This document shows positions 33,243 through 41,944 of a DNA stretch of 45,506 nucleotides, piece by piece. The DNA is from Thermodesulfobacteriota bacterium (GTDB lineage Bacteria; Desulfobacterota; Dissulfuribacteria; Dissulfuribacterales; QOAL01). The notes under the pieces were generated by a model. That model ran no database searches and was not told the origin of the DNA. It worked only from the letters and a program-made list of their open reading frames with translations. Where the stretch lies: positions 1 to 45,506 of the forward strand of contig JAADCZ010000119.1 of the NCBI GenBank assembly GCA_013154175.1. The letters are read 5' to 3'. Within the stretch, counting starts at the first letter, position 1, and every line of letters begins with the position of its first letter. The translations under genes and the position numbers were made by a program.

Positions 33243-33542
33243 ATGAAAGGGCAGGCACCATTTCTTACCAAGTCAAAGGAAGGGCTCCTCATCAGACTTC
33301 ACGTTCAGCCAAAGGCATCACGCAACGCCATTGTAGGGCTTCATGGCGACAGGCTGAAGGTTGCAGTTCAGGCCCCTCCAACAGATGGAAAGGCCAATAA
33401 AATGGTTCAGCAACTCCTGGCCAAGACCCTAAACATTCCAAAATCCCGGGTGCAGTTGAAATCAGGGGCCTCCTCGAGGGAGAAGACCTTTCTCATTGAC
33501 GGAATGCCCCAAGGGGAAATCCTGTCCAAACTTGGCTTTTGA
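33243..33542 (+). CDS. DUF167 (YggU-like) protein
   Basis: This 99-residue protein has the DUF167 signature: QPKASRNAIVG, then LKVAVQAPPTDGKANK and SGASSREKTFLI. Family members have unknown function and often sit near pyrroline reductase or YggT genes; here it follows tyrA after 10 bases and is probably the last gene of the aro operon. Confidence 0.92.
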   Translation: MKGQAPFLTKSKEGLLIRLHVQPKASRNAIVGLHGDRLKVAVQAPPTDGKANKMVQQLLAKTLNIPKSRVQLKSGASSREKTFLIDGMPQGEILSKLGF

Positions 33543-33717
33543 GAGATTTATTCCAGGGCCTCGTCCCTTCAGATTAGGTTAAATCCTTCCCAAACCTCAA
33601 TAACATAAAGACCCAGGCTGTTTCTGCCGATAAGTGCACAAAGTTGGGAAGCCAATGGGTTTGGCCTCCTGTGTGTGAAATCTTGTCAACAAAAACCAAG
33701 TCTTCAGGAGCGCGGAA

Positions 33718-34932
33718 ATGCCGGTTTATATATGGGTAGGAATTGATCCGTCAGGCCAGGAAACAAAGGGGGAGCTAGAGGCAAAGGATGAACAAACCGC
33801 TCGGCTTCTCCTTTCTAGGAAAAAGATACGCATAAAAAAACTAAAGAAAAAGCCTAAAGACCTCTTAGAGAACATCAGTTTCCTTCAGCCAAAGGTCAAA
33901 ACCAAAGACATAGTCATATTCACGAGGCAGCTTTCAACCATGATTGATGCGGGTCTGCCCCTTGTAAGGGGTCTGGACATCCTGGCAAATCAGCAGGAAA
34001 ACCCCACATTCAAAAAGATGCTTACGCAGATAAAATCAGACGTTGAGAGCGGCTCCACCTTTGCAGACGCCCTAAAAAGGTATCCAAAGCACTTTGACAG
34101 GCTTTACCGAAACATGGTGGCTGCGGGTGAAATTGGCGGTATCCTCGATGACGTTCTGCGAAGGCTTTCCGACTACATGGAAAAGGCCCAGGCACTTAAG
34201 GCCAAGGTCAAGAGCGCAATGACCTACCCGATAATCGTGCTCGCCATTGCAGCCGTGGTACTGAGCATCATACTCATCTTTGTTATTCCAACCTTTGCAA
34301 AGATGTTTGCTGAGTCTGGAGCCGAGCTGCCACTTCCAACACAGTTGGTCATTCAGTTGAGTAATTTCCTGAAATCCTACTTTTTCATCCTCATAGGTGG
34401 GCTTTTTCTAATATTTATCGCCTTTAAAAAATATTACTCAACCGAGAAGGGCAAATACCTCATAGACAAACTCCTTTTGAAGGCCCCGGTCTTTGGCCCC
34501 CTTATCAAGAAGGTTGCCGTGGCCAAGTTCACCAGGACCTTGGGGACCCTGATAAACAGTGGTGTTCCAATTATCGAGGCATTGAACGTGGCTGCAGGGA
34601 CGGCTGGTAACAAGGTGGTGGAAAACACCATTCGCAAGGTAAAGGCAAGCATTAGTGAGGGTCGCTCCATCGCCCAGCCCCTCATGGAGAGCAAAGTCTT
34701 CCCGCCAATGGTTGTCCAGATGATATCCGTTGGAGAAACCACAGGAGCCCTTGACGCCATGCTCAACAAGATAGCAGACTTTTATGACCAGGAAGTGGAT
34801 GCCACTGTGGATGCCCTCACGAGCATGATAGAACCCTTTATGATCGTCTTCCTAGGTGGTACAATCGGCTCCATCATCATCGCCATGTATCTTCCTATTT
34901 TCAAGATGGCAGGCGTTGTGGGAGGAGGTTAA
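33718..34932 (+). CDS. pilC: Type IV pilus assembly/type II secretion inner-membrane protein PilC/GspF
   Basis: The 404-residue inner-membrane platform protein shows two T2SSF domains with VFTRQLSTMIDAGLPLVRGLDIL-like and FTRTLGTLINSGVPIIEALNVA-like repeats. Three membrane helices lie near residues 170-190, 220-240 and 370-395. Such proteins anchor the assembly ATPase (PilB/GspE) and promote pilin or pseudopilin polymerisation. No pilB, pilT or pilin gene is beside it. AGGAGCG provides the ribosome site. The N-terminal cytoplasmic domain is Lys-rich, as is usual. Confidence 0.92.
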   Translation: MPVYIWVGIDPSGQETKGELEAKDEQTARLLLSRKKIRIKKLKKKPKDLLENISFLQPKVKTKDIVIFTRQLSTMIDAGLPLVRGLDILANQQENPTFKKMLTQIKSDVESGSTFADALKRYPKHFDRLYRNMVAAGEIGGILDDVLRRLSDYMEKAQALKAKVKSAMTYPIIVLAIAAVVLSIILIFVIPTFAKMFAESGAELPLPTQLVIQLSNFLKSYFFILIGGLFLIFIAFKKYYSTEKGKYLIDKLLLKAPVFGPLIKKVAVAKFTRTLGTLINSGVPIIEALNVAAGTAGNKVVENTIRKVKASISEGRSIAQPLMESKVFPPMVVQMISVGETTGALDAMLNKIADFYDQEVDATVDALTSMIEPFMIVFLGGTIGSIIIAMYLPIFKMAGVVGGG

Positions 34933-34943
34933 AAAGTTACTAC

Positions 34944-36806
34944 TTGGGCGGAAAAGCGTGGAAAAGCAGTGAAAAACACAGTGGAAAGTATCCGATACAA
35001 TTCGTAGGTGCCGGGCCAGGGGATCCAGACCTCATAACTGTAAAGGGCCGCAGCCTCCTTAAAGAGGCAGATGTAATCGTCTATACAGGCTCGCTTGTTC
35101 CAAAGGCTGTTCTGGGGCAAACCCAGGCTGAAATACACAACTCGGCAGGCATGCACCTCGAGGAAATAATCAGCCTCATGGTGGATGCCTTTGAAGCAGG
35201 CAAAAGGGTGGTCCGCCTCCATACCGGGGATCCAAGCCTTTACAGTGCCATTGCAGAACAGATAGCCCTCTTGAGGCAACACTCCATCCCTTACAATGTC
35301 GTGCCTGGAGTAACCGCAGGTTTTGCTGCAAGCGCGGCCCTTGGGTGCGAACTTACCCTTCCAGAAAGGGTGCAGACTGTAATCATAAGCCGTGTCACTG
35401 GCAGGACACCAGTTCCAGAGAAAGAGTCTCTGGAAACCCTTTCAAGGATAAGGGCCTCCCTCATACTCTATCTGAGTGTTGCGCGAATACGCCAGGTGAC
35501 AAAAGAGCTTTTAGCTGGATATCCGTCCAATACCCCTGTGGCAGTCGTTGAAAAGGCCACGTGGCCAGATGAGAGAATCATCACTGGAACCCTCGAAGAT
35601 ATTGCAACCAAGGTAGAGGAGGCTGGAATCAGAAAGACCGCTGTCATCCTGGTTGGAGAGGCGCTCGAAGGAATCCGCGACATAAAAGATGCAGCATCGA
35701 AGCTTTACGATAAAGGCTTCAGCCACGGCTTTAGACAAGGTGTCAGCCCTGAGGAAACACTCGTTGCCACCTTTTCCCCCTCATCCCAAGGGGAAAAGGG
35801 TAAAGGTTATATTGTCTATCTTGGGGAAAAAGGCAAAAGGCTGGCAAACTCCATAAAGGCAGGCCTGGAAGAAGACGTTGAACTCATCCCGTATGGCAAA
35901 CTCAAGGGGGAAAATGTCCTCGGGGCCAAATGGAACCAAATGGCATGGATAATTTTCATTGGGGCATGCCAAATAGCAGTACGCACCATTGCGCCCCATA
36001 TCTCCAGCAAATATACGGACCCGGCTGTCGTCGCCGTGGATGAATCTGGAAAAAACGTTGTGTGTCTACTGTCTGGGCATATTGGAGGAGGCAACGAGCT
36101 TGCCACCAAGGTGGCCAACATTCTTGGGGCCCGCCCTGTCATAACCACCCAGTCCGATATTATGGGGCTTCCTGCACTGGATCTGTGGGCACGGGCCAAC
36201 CACCTGGTTCCCATCAGCAAAGACTCACTCAAGGAGCTCCAGGCACGTTTCAGGGATGAAGGCCGCCTCCGGATATTTTTGCAACCCTTTGTCACAGCAC
36301 CCAAACTTCCAAAGGGTTTCACCTTGGTTGATAATGAGCTCGATGCAGACGTGATTATTGGCCCCTTCCTTTCGCAAACCAACGCGTCGCATCACCAGTT
36401 GATAACACGAAATATCCATCTTGGAACCGGCTGTCACAAGGGTTATTCACCTGAGCTCCTAAGAAGACATGCTTGTCAGTTTCTTCGTCACCATGGCATA
36501 CAGCCCTTGGCTGTAAAGAGCGTATGCACACTGGACAAAAAATCCACTGAACCTGCCATTGTGGAACTTGCCCGTTACCTCGAGGCAGAGCTTAAATCCT
36601 TTCCTCCAGAAGAGTTAAACAAGGTTCCTGTGAAGGAGGCATCAGAAGCCGTCATGAAGGCAGTTGGGACCGGGGCCGTTTCAGAACCTGCCGCTCTTCT
36701 ATGTTCTGGCAAGGGGGATGTGATTGTTGAAAAACAAAAATATGATGGATGCACCTTCTCCCTTGCCGCAAACGAGGTAGAGCTCACTAACAACCAGCAG
36801 GAATAG
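34944..36806 (+). CDS. CbiF/CobM-CbiG fusion: cobalt-precorrin-4 methyltransferase plus cobalt-precorrin-5A hydrolase
   Basis: One polypeptide of 620 residues joins two successive anaerobic corrin-pathway enzymes. Residues about 16-265 form the SAM-dependent C11-methyltransferase (VGAGPGDPDLITVKG, VVRLHTGDPSLYSAI, VPGVTAGFAASAA). Residues about 285-610 form CbiG: an N-terminal domain, a middle SGHIGGGNELA motif and a C-terminal domain with LGTGCHKGYSPELL. CbiF makes cobalt-precorrin-5A, which CbiG opens, so the fusion channels consecutive steps. The start is TTG at 34944; GGAGGAGG at 34921-34928 is about 15 bases away, so the start is uncertain. No cbi genes flank it; pilC precedes it by 11 bases. 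Confidence 0.93.
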   Translation: MGGKAWKSSEKHSGKYPIQFVGAGPGDPDLITVKGRSLLKEADVIVYTGSLVPKAVLGQTQAEIHNSAGMHLEEIISLMVDAFEAGKRVVRLHTGDPSLYSAIAEQIALLRQHSIPYNVVPGVTAGFAASAALGCELTLPERVQTVIISRVTGRTPVPEKESLETLSRIRASLILYLSVARIRQVTKELLAGYPSNTPVAVVEKATWPDERIITGTLEDIATKVEEAGIRKTAVILVGEALEGIRDIKDAASKLYDKGFSHGFRQGVSPEETLVATFSPSSQGEKGKGYIVYLGEKGKRLANSIKAGLEEDVELIPYGKLKGENVLGAKWNQMAWIIFIGACQIAVRTIAPHISSKYTDPAVVAVDESGKNVVCLLSGHIGGGNELATKVANILGARPVITTQSDIMGLPALDLWARANHLVPISKDSLKELQARFRDEGRLRIFLQPFVTAPKLPKGFTLVDNELDADVIIGPFLSQTNASHHQLITRNIHLGTGCHKGYSPELLRRHACQFLRHHGIQPLAVKSVCTLDKKSTEPAIVELARYLEAELKSFPPEELNKVPVKEASEAVMKAVGTGAVSEPAALLCSGKGDVIVEKQKYDGCTFSLAANEVELTNNQQE

Positions 36807-36898
36807 TGATAAGCCAGCAATAAAAAAGATTGAAAGATTCTTTTTGTCTCGATGTTTGAGGTGGAGATTCAGGCGCCCTCAAACCTGGGATGTTTGCT

Positions 36899-37615
36899 CT
36901 AACTGTCGCTCTTGGCCTCTTTCCAAAACCTCAAAACACGCTTTATGTACTGAATGGTCTCTGGGTAGGGTGGAATGCCGCCATAGCGTTCGACTGTCCC
37001 AGGGCCTGAATTGTAGGCTGCAAGTGCAGAAATTATGTCCCCATTGAAGCTCTCAACGAGCCAGCTCAAATATTTGCTGCCTCCCCAGATGTTTTCAGCC
37101 GGGTCAAGAGGGTCATAGACCATGAGTTCTCTTGCTGTACTTGGCATGAGCTGCATCAGTCCAAGGGCACCCTTGGATGAAACAGCACTTGGATTACCAC
37201 CAGATTCTGCACGAATGATTGCCTTGATAAGGGCTGGATCGAGCCCAAAGAAACCGGCAGCCCTTTGAATTTCCCTTTCAAAGGCGTCTACCCTGGCCTG
37301 AACATCCTGACTGGAAAAAGATTTTGATTTAAAATTAAATCCCTTAATCTTTTTATAGCCTCTACCCCTTATTATGGCTGCATCTGGTCTTATCTCTAGC
37401 TTAGTAAAACGGGAATCAGTTGGAACATTGGTGAAGTGATAAACGCCATTTTTGTCGACGTAGGAATAGATGGCCCCTGCTTGGGCAACATCAGCCAGCA
37501 GGAAGACAAACAACGAAATGGTGATCAAAACAGGCCCCAGCCCCATGAACCAGGGCCTGTCTGTCTGGTAACTTGTTCTCCGCTTTTGTGGTTCGCAAGT
37601 CCTTGTCCGTTTCAT
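36899..37615 (-). CDS. Lytic murein transglycosylase (SLT) with DUF4124-like N-terminus
   Basis: This protein of about 238 residues is exported. It has a long basic n-region, a hydrophobic core near 30-45 (VLITISLFVFLLADVAQA), then a DUF4124-like segment (IYSYVDKNGVYHFTNVP), and a goose-type lysozyme/SLT domain. The catalytic Glu lies in IIRAESGGNPSAVS, followed by GALGLMQLMP and ALAAYNSGPGTVERYGG. It cleaves peptidoglycan glycan strands. TTG at 37618 is in frame; ATG 37615 is chosen. It lies 3-6 bases after the fsa stop on the same strand. Confidence 0.92.
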   Translation of the reverse strand: MKRTRTCEPQKRRTSYQTDRPWFMGLGPVLITISLFVFLLADVAQAGAIYSYVDKNGVYHFTNVPTDSRFTKLEIRPDAAIIRGRGYKKIKGFNFKSKSFSSQDVQARVDAFEREIQRAAGFFGLDPALIKAIIRAESGGNPSAVSSKGALGLMQLMPSTARELMVYDPLDPAENIWGGSKYLSWLVESFNGDIISALAAYNSGPGTVERYGGIPPYPETIQYIKRVLRFWKEAKSDS

Positions 37616-37621
37616 CAATCC

Positions 37622-38266
37622 TTATTTCGGAACTTTCTCCCAGTCACTTAAAAATTTCTCCAGACCTATGTCTGTCAGCGGATGTTTGGCCAGTTGGGCT
37701 ATGACCTTGTAGGGAATCGTTGCAATATCTGCGCCCAACCTGGCGGACTCAAGCACATGCATTGGATGGCGAATGCTTGCAACAATTATCTCTGTATCAA
37801 AACCGTAGTTGTCATAAATCTGGACTATATCTGCAATAAGCTCCATACCATCTGTGGAGATATCATCCAGTCTTCCCACGAAAGGGCTCACAAACGTGGC
37901 CCCTGCCTTTGCGGCAAGGAGAGCCTGAAGTGGTGAAAAGACAAGGGTTACATTGGTGCTAATTCCCTTCTCCCCCAGGGCCTTGGTGGCCTTGAGGCCC
38001 TCTGTGGTCATGGGAATCTTAATCACAATATTTTCAGCAAGAGAGGCCAGGTGTTCTGCCTCCTTTATCATCCCCTGGGCATCGGTGCTGACCACCTCGG
38101 CGCTTACAGGCCCGGGAACGAGTTGGCAAATCTCCTTTATCCTTTCTTCGAAATCACAACCTTCCTTTGCGATGAGGGATGGATTGGTGGTGACACCATC
38201 AACCATTCCCATTTCAGTTGCCTTTTTAATCTCTTCCAGGTTTGCGGTATCAATAAAAAATTTCAT
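37622..38266 (-). CDS. Small transaldolase/fructose-6-phosphate aldolase-like protein
   Basis: The 214-residue protein is the short class of transaldolase. It begins [16 protein letters not shown], has [13 protein letters not shown], the Schiff-base Lys in NIVIKIPMT, and [12 protein letters not shown]. Members act as transaldolase or as fructose-6-phosphate aldolase; the sequence does not decide which. A GGAGACTGG-type ribosome site precedes the ATG. It is followed on the same strand by the lytic transglycosylase and is divergent from the DUF342 gene. Confidence 0.93.
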   Translation of the reverse strand: MKFFIDTANLEEIKKATEMGMVDGVTTNPSLIAKEGCDFEERIKEICQLVPGPVSAEVVSTDAQGMIKEAEHLASLAENIVIKIPMTTEGLKATKALGEKGISTNVTLVFSPLQALLAAKAGATFVSPFVGRLDDISTDGMELIADIVQIYDNYGFDTEIIVASIRHPMHVLESARLGADIATIPYKVIAQLAKHPLTDIGLEKFLSDWEKVPK

Positions 38267-38345
38267 ATCCAGTCTCCTTTTTCTGAAAATTACTTAACTA
38301 TTAACGGATTTGAGGTCGATAATAAAAGCAGAGTATTAGATTAAC

Positions 38346-38370
38346 AACCGGTTTTCGAAGCCGGTTTTTT
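38346..38370 (+). terminator. Terminator-like hairpin in a divergent intergenic region
   Basis: AACCGG (38346-38351) pairs with CCGGTT (38361-38366), extended inward by about three pairs around a short loop, and six T follow through 38370. It faces the plus strand, but the only upstream gene is divergent (the transaldolase). It therefore ends no annotated transcript and may belong to a leader or to a small RNA. A possible -35/-10 pair (TTGAGG and TATTAG, 18 apart) lies just before it. Confidence 0.6.
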
Positions 38371-38428
38371 CAACAACTTATCACAATAGTTTTAAACAAT
38401 ATTCGGTTTGGGAACTAATTGAAACTTG

Positions 38429-39817
38429 ATGAATAAAAAATTTTATCTAGGCATACCCGTCGACAATACCGGGGCAACCTTTCGGATATCCAAGGATAAT
38501 CTCCTTGCCTATGTAGAAGGCGTCAACCACGATAACCTTCTCCCTGTTTGTGATAAAATTAACCCACTGATACAGGAATGCGGCATCACCTATGGCCTCC
38601 TCGATCCTCCAGAAATGGATGGCAACAGACTGATTGTAGCCCGAGGCAAAAAACCAAAGGATGGCATCGATGGAAAAATAGAGATTGTGGCCAACTCGTA
38701 TCTGGAACACAAAGAGGAAAAGGGCCCTGAAGAACGGGACCCGAGGAATCTGGCATTGATAAACAATGTGAACAAGGGTGAAATACTTGCCAAACGAATT
38801 CATCCCACCCCGGGTGAGCCTGGCATAGACATATTTGGTCAGCCCGTCCCACCTCGACCAGGAAGATGGATATCGTTCAAACTGGGCAATCTGGTGGAAC
38901 TCATCAACGAGGACACAATGGCTGCTGCCGAATCCGGCGCTCTAGTCATAGATGATGACGGAACCATTTCGGTTACCACAGAATGGACCATCGATGGAGA
39001 CGTGGATTTCTCCACAGGGCATGTCGAATTCTATGGAGACAAACTGACCATAAAAGGTTCTGTTCGAGGCGGCTTTACAGTCGAGGCAAATGGAGATCTG
39101 ACCATAGGATGCAACATAGAGGATGAGACCATTGTCCTTGCCGGAGGCGATGTGACAGTCAAGGGGATAATAAGATCCCAGAATACCATGGTCAAAACCG
39201 GAGGAGATTTGAGATGTAGTGCCATAGAGTATGCAAGGGTCTTTGTTGGACAAAACCTATTGGTCAAGGACTACATTTTGAACGGTGGATGCCAAGTCCA
39301 CGGAAAGGTCTCCCTCACTGGCACCAAAGGCCTGGTGGCTGGTGGGCAAATCTTGGCAGGTGGCTCCATAAAGGTAAAGACCGCTGGCACCAGTGCCCAT
39401 GTTGCAACGCACCTGTCTGCCGGCCGGGATCCACTCCTGGATATCCACTACGAAGGCCTCATCAAGGAACAGGAAGCCCTTTCAAAAAAACTTGAAAAAA
39501 TCGAGGCCGGCCTTCAGAAGCTGGGAAAGGTGTGTCAGAATCGATCAAAGGCGGATGCCAAAATTGAAACCATCAAAAAGAGCCTCGAAGAGGCAGCCCG
39601 GATAATTTTGAAACAAATGGAATCCAACAGGGAAAAGATTGGCCAGCTCGAAAACAACCTTGGGGCAATGGACCAGGCAACCATCACGGTCTTAGAAAAG
39701 GCCTACCCAAATGTAACCATAAAGATATGTGACACCTCCATTACCCTCAAGGAAATAGCCAAGGGCCTAGTCTTCTTCTTCAAAAACGGAGAAATCGCCG
39801 CCAGGACCTTGGAATAG
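38429..39817 (+). CDS. DUF342/FapA family protein
   Basis: This 462-residue cytoplasmic protein has the FapA N-terminal domain (about 1-150, with HPTPGEPGIDIFGQPVP), a right-handed beta-helix of short repeats (about 170-330; GDVDFSTGHVEFYGD, VKGSVRGG, LAGGDVTVKG), and a C-terminal coiled coil (EQEALSKKLEKIEAGLQ...). Family members are linked to surface or flagellar functions in some bacteria; the role is unknown. TTG at 38426 is also in frame; ATG at 38429 is preferred. No strong ribosome site is seen. It lies 168 bases before the FlgO-like operon, on the same strand. Confidence 0.85.
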   Translation: MNKKFYLGIPVDNTGATFRISKDNLLAYVEGVNHDNLLPVCDKINPLIQECGITYGLLDPPEMDGNRLIVARGKKPKDGIDGKIEIVANSYLEHKEEKGPEERDPRNLALINNVNKGEILAKRIHPTPGEPGIDIFGQPVPPRPGRWISFKLGNLVELINEDTMAAAESGALVIDDDGTISVTTEWTIDGDVDFSTGHVEFYGDKLTIKGSVRGGFTVEANGDLTIGCNIEDETIVLAGGDVTVKGIIRSQNTMVKTGGDLRCSAIEYARVFVGQNLLVKDYILNGGCQVHGKVSLTGTKGLVAGGQILAGGSIKVKTAGTSAHVATHLSAGRDPLLDIHYEGLIKEQEALSKKLEKIEAGLQKLGKVCQNRSKADAKIETIKKSLEEAARIILKQMESNREKIGQLENNLGAMDQATITVLEKAYPNVTIKICDTSITLKEIAKGLVFFFKNGEIAARTLE

Positions 39818-39937
39818 GCCAGGCATTTCTTTCCCCTTAGATGAGCAAAAATTTCACTCCTACCACTACCACCATAAATCCTTTCCAGATAACCATTTAA
39901 TATCTCAGAAAAAATTAGCGCCATTTTTTGCGCATCT

Positions 39938-39954
39938 TTGGCAACTGGATTGCT
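39938..39954 (+). promoter_or_regulatory. Sigma-54 promoter of the FlgO-like operon
   Basis: TTGGCA, six bases, TTGCT places GG (39940-39941) and GC (39952-39953) exactly ten bases apart, matching the sigma-54 -24/-12 rule with only minor deviation (TGGCAA for TGGCAC). Transcription would start near 39965, about 20 bases before the ATG, leaving room for the AAGGAGAG ribosome site. It implies that an enhancer-binding activator controls the operon. Confidence 0.72.
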
Positions 39955-39984
39955 TTTTCATCAAGTATGAAAGGAGAGTCGACT

Positions 39985-40389
39985 ATGAGTAGAACATGGA
40001 AAGCAATTCTGGTTGGTACTCAAATGGCCTTTTTGCTTGCTAACACATCACCGGCCCTTGCGGAATGCCAGGAGGGAGTGCTTCACAACCTCGTGAGGGC
40101 GGTATTTCAGGTGCCTGCTGCCTTGCTCGATTCTTTTCGGGGGCCAACATGTACGGACACCGCTTCCGGCTATGGCCCAAACGCAAACTCCGCGGTGAGA
40201 TACCCAGCAGGCAAGGGAACACTTGGCCCCACATACGCAGCGGGAAGCCAAAGAAGTTATGAGCCGCTTCCCACTGCTCCAACATACGTGACATACAAGG
40301 TGTTCTTGCCTGCTAAAAAACCCACAGTTCAAAAAGAAAAAGAGACGGACTTTCATGTTTATGGCTCCATACCTTTTGAAAACCAGTAA
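39985..40389 (+). CDS. Small exported protein heading the FlgO-like operon
   Basis: The product has 134 residues with a signal peptide ending near PALA-EC. The mature part has two Cys (ECQ and PTC), a short amphipathic stretch (HNLVRAVFQVPAALLDSF), a Gly/Ser/Tyr-rich middle and a Thr/Pro-rich C-terminus. I do not recognise a family. The TTG at 39928 is too far upstream of the AAGGAGAG site at 39971-39978, so ATG 39985 is chosen. It is the first gene behind the sigma-54 candidate promoter, and probably a periplasmic or secreted partner of the FlgO-like proteins that follow. Confidence 0.72.
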   Translation: MSRTWKAILVGTQMAFLLANTSPALAECQEGVLHNLVRAVFQVPAALLDSFRGPTCTDTASGYGPNANSAVRYPAGKGTLGPTYAAGSQRSYEPLPTAPTYVTYKVFLPAKKPTVQKEKETDFHVYGSIPFENQ

Positions 40390-40393
40390 ACTT

Positions 40394-41050
40394 ATGAACT
40401 CGCTTCCAGGCTTTGTCAGAGCCATTTTTCTGACAGCCTTTTTGGGCATCCTTGTCTTTGCAGTCGTCTCAAGCTCTTTTAGTCAGAGGCTTCCCCTGGA
40501 CTCCCTCGCCCTAGAGCTGGCAAATCAACTATCTGACCATTTACAGGTTGGCAAATCTCCCCCTCCAAGGACCTTGATAGTTAGCCTCGTGGACATAAAC
40601 CAGCTGCATTGCACCTCAAAGTTTGGACAGGCAGTGCCAGAACGTCTCAGGGTCTATCTTCAGCACCGTGGCTGGAACATCGTTGAAGCCCTCAGAGGCT
40701 TGACAGTGAAGCTTCAAAAAGGTGTGGGGCAGTTCAACCTTTCAGACGATATTAGAGATTTGGCATCAAGGGTAAATTGCGATGCCATTCTGACAGGAAC
40801 ATACATGTTTCACCTTGGAAACATATTGGTAAATGTGCGTCTTATTTCCATTCCTGAAAACAAAATCATCTCTTCGGCAGCGGTCTCTATTCCTGCTGAC
40901 CAGTCACTATCCACGCTATTAAAACCCGTGGGGTTTGGATGCAAGGCTCCAAAGGCCTTTTTGAAAGTGGTGCCATGGGGAGAGAAGCCCGGGGCTGAAA
41001 ATCCCACTGACGAAGATCCCACTGATTTTTCCATGCAAGAAGGAGGATAA
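40394..41050 (+). CDS. FlgO-domain protein 1 (signal-anchored)
   Basis: The protein has about 218 residues and a hydrophobic N-terminus (FLTAFLGILVFAVVSSSF), without a lipobox. A FlgO-type domain follows: LIVSLVDINQL, a TSKFGQAVPERL helix, LSDDIRDLAS, and AILTGTYMFHLGNILVNVRLIS. FlgO is an outer-membrane lipoprotein of the Vibrio flagellar H-ring; members elsewhere are uncharacterised. An ATG at 40355 is also in frame and overlaps the previous gene; no ribosome site decides. The C-terminal tail is acidic. It lacks the second Cys anchor, so it may be periplasmic or inner-membrane bound. Confidence 0.75.
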   Translation: MNSLPGFVRAIFLTAFLGILVFAVVSSSFSQRLPLDSLALELANQLSDHLQVGKSPPPRTLIVSLVDINQLHCTSKFGQAVPERLRVYLQHRGWNIVEALRGLTVKLQKGVGQFNLSDDIRDLASRVNCDAILTGTYMFHLGNILVNVRLISIPENKIISSAAVSIPADQSLSTLLKPVGFGCKAPKAFLKVVPWGEKPGAENPTDEDPTDFSMQEGG

Positions 41051-41055
41051 CCTAA

Positions 41056-41919
41056 ATGAAATTTACAAAAGGCATAACAACCATTTTGACATGTGCTTGC
41101 ACAACGCTTCTTATGATGGGCCTCACTGGCTGTTCGAAGACTTCACCCAGTGCCCAGGGGCCAGTCGTTATAAACGTAAACAGCACCCCTGCTGCAGTAG
41201 CTGCCAAACCAGTAGAGGAAGCTCCTGTAAAACAGAGACAGCCTGCTCCTGCAGCCAGCCCTAATCCGCATCCGCAAGTGGCTATGAACAACGCAGCCCC
41301 AGCCCCCCAGGCAGAACCTGCTGCTGCCCCAAAGGACTTTCAGATCCAACATGCGGCCCAAACCTTTAAGCCTGCCACTCTGGACGAGGCCTCTTTTCTC
41401 AATATGCAGATACATGAAATAGCCATTCAACTCCTAGAGAACTTTCGTGACGAAGCAGGCCCCGATGGCCCAGTTGCCGTGGCCACCTTTGTGGATCTAG
41501 ATAATCTTTACAAAACCTCACCTTTTGGCAGGTATATTGCAGAACAACTCATGGGTGAACTTCAAAGGGCAGGTTTTAACGTGGTTGAGATAAGAAAGGC
41601 AGATTCAATTATGGTCAAACCAAGATATGGCGAATATGGCCTATCAAGAGACATTCAAGAGCTGGCCAGACAGTCTTCTGCCAGGTACGTCCTTGCAGGC
41701 ACATACGTTACAAAGGGCCGATATATCTTGGTAAATGCCAGACTTATCTCAAATGAGGACAACATGGTCGCCTCTTCTGGCCTCAAGATTCTGAGAAAGG
41801 ATCCATTCCTTAAAAAGCTCTTGTGGCCTTCTGCATCACCCGAAATGGTACCTGCGGTCCGCGTTCCCGTAAAGGAACTGGGATCTTTGTCTGAGATGAA
41901 AATAATGTCGGGATCATGA
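41056..41919 (+). CDS. FlgO-domain lipoprotein 2
   Basis: This 287-residue protein has a lipobox signal peptide (GLTGC). A Pro/Ala-rich linker (about residues 35-95) precedes a FlgO domain: VAVATFVDLDNLYKTSPFGRYIAEQL, then GLSRDIQELAR, and VLAGTYVTKGRYILVNARLIS. The match to the FlgO consensus is the clearest of the three. It starts 5 bases after the preceding stop. The linker could reach across the periplasm or through peptidoglycan, which is an inference. Confidence 0.85.
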   Translation: MKFTKGITTILTCACTTLLMMGLTGCSKTSPSAQGPVVINVNSTPAAVAAKPVEEAPVKQRQPAPAASPNPHPQVAMNNAAPAPQAEPAAAPKDFQIQHAAQTFKPATLDEASFLNMQIHEIAIQLLENFRDEAGPDGPVAVATFVDLDNLYKTSPFGRYIAEQLMGELQRAGFNVVEIRKADSIMVKPRYGEYGLSRDIQELARQSSARYVLAGTYVTKGRYILVNARLISNEDNMVASSGLKILRKDPFLKKLLWPSASPEMVPAVRVPVKELGSLSEMKIMSGS

Positions 41920-41944
41920 CATTTTTGAAGATTTTAAAAAAGAT

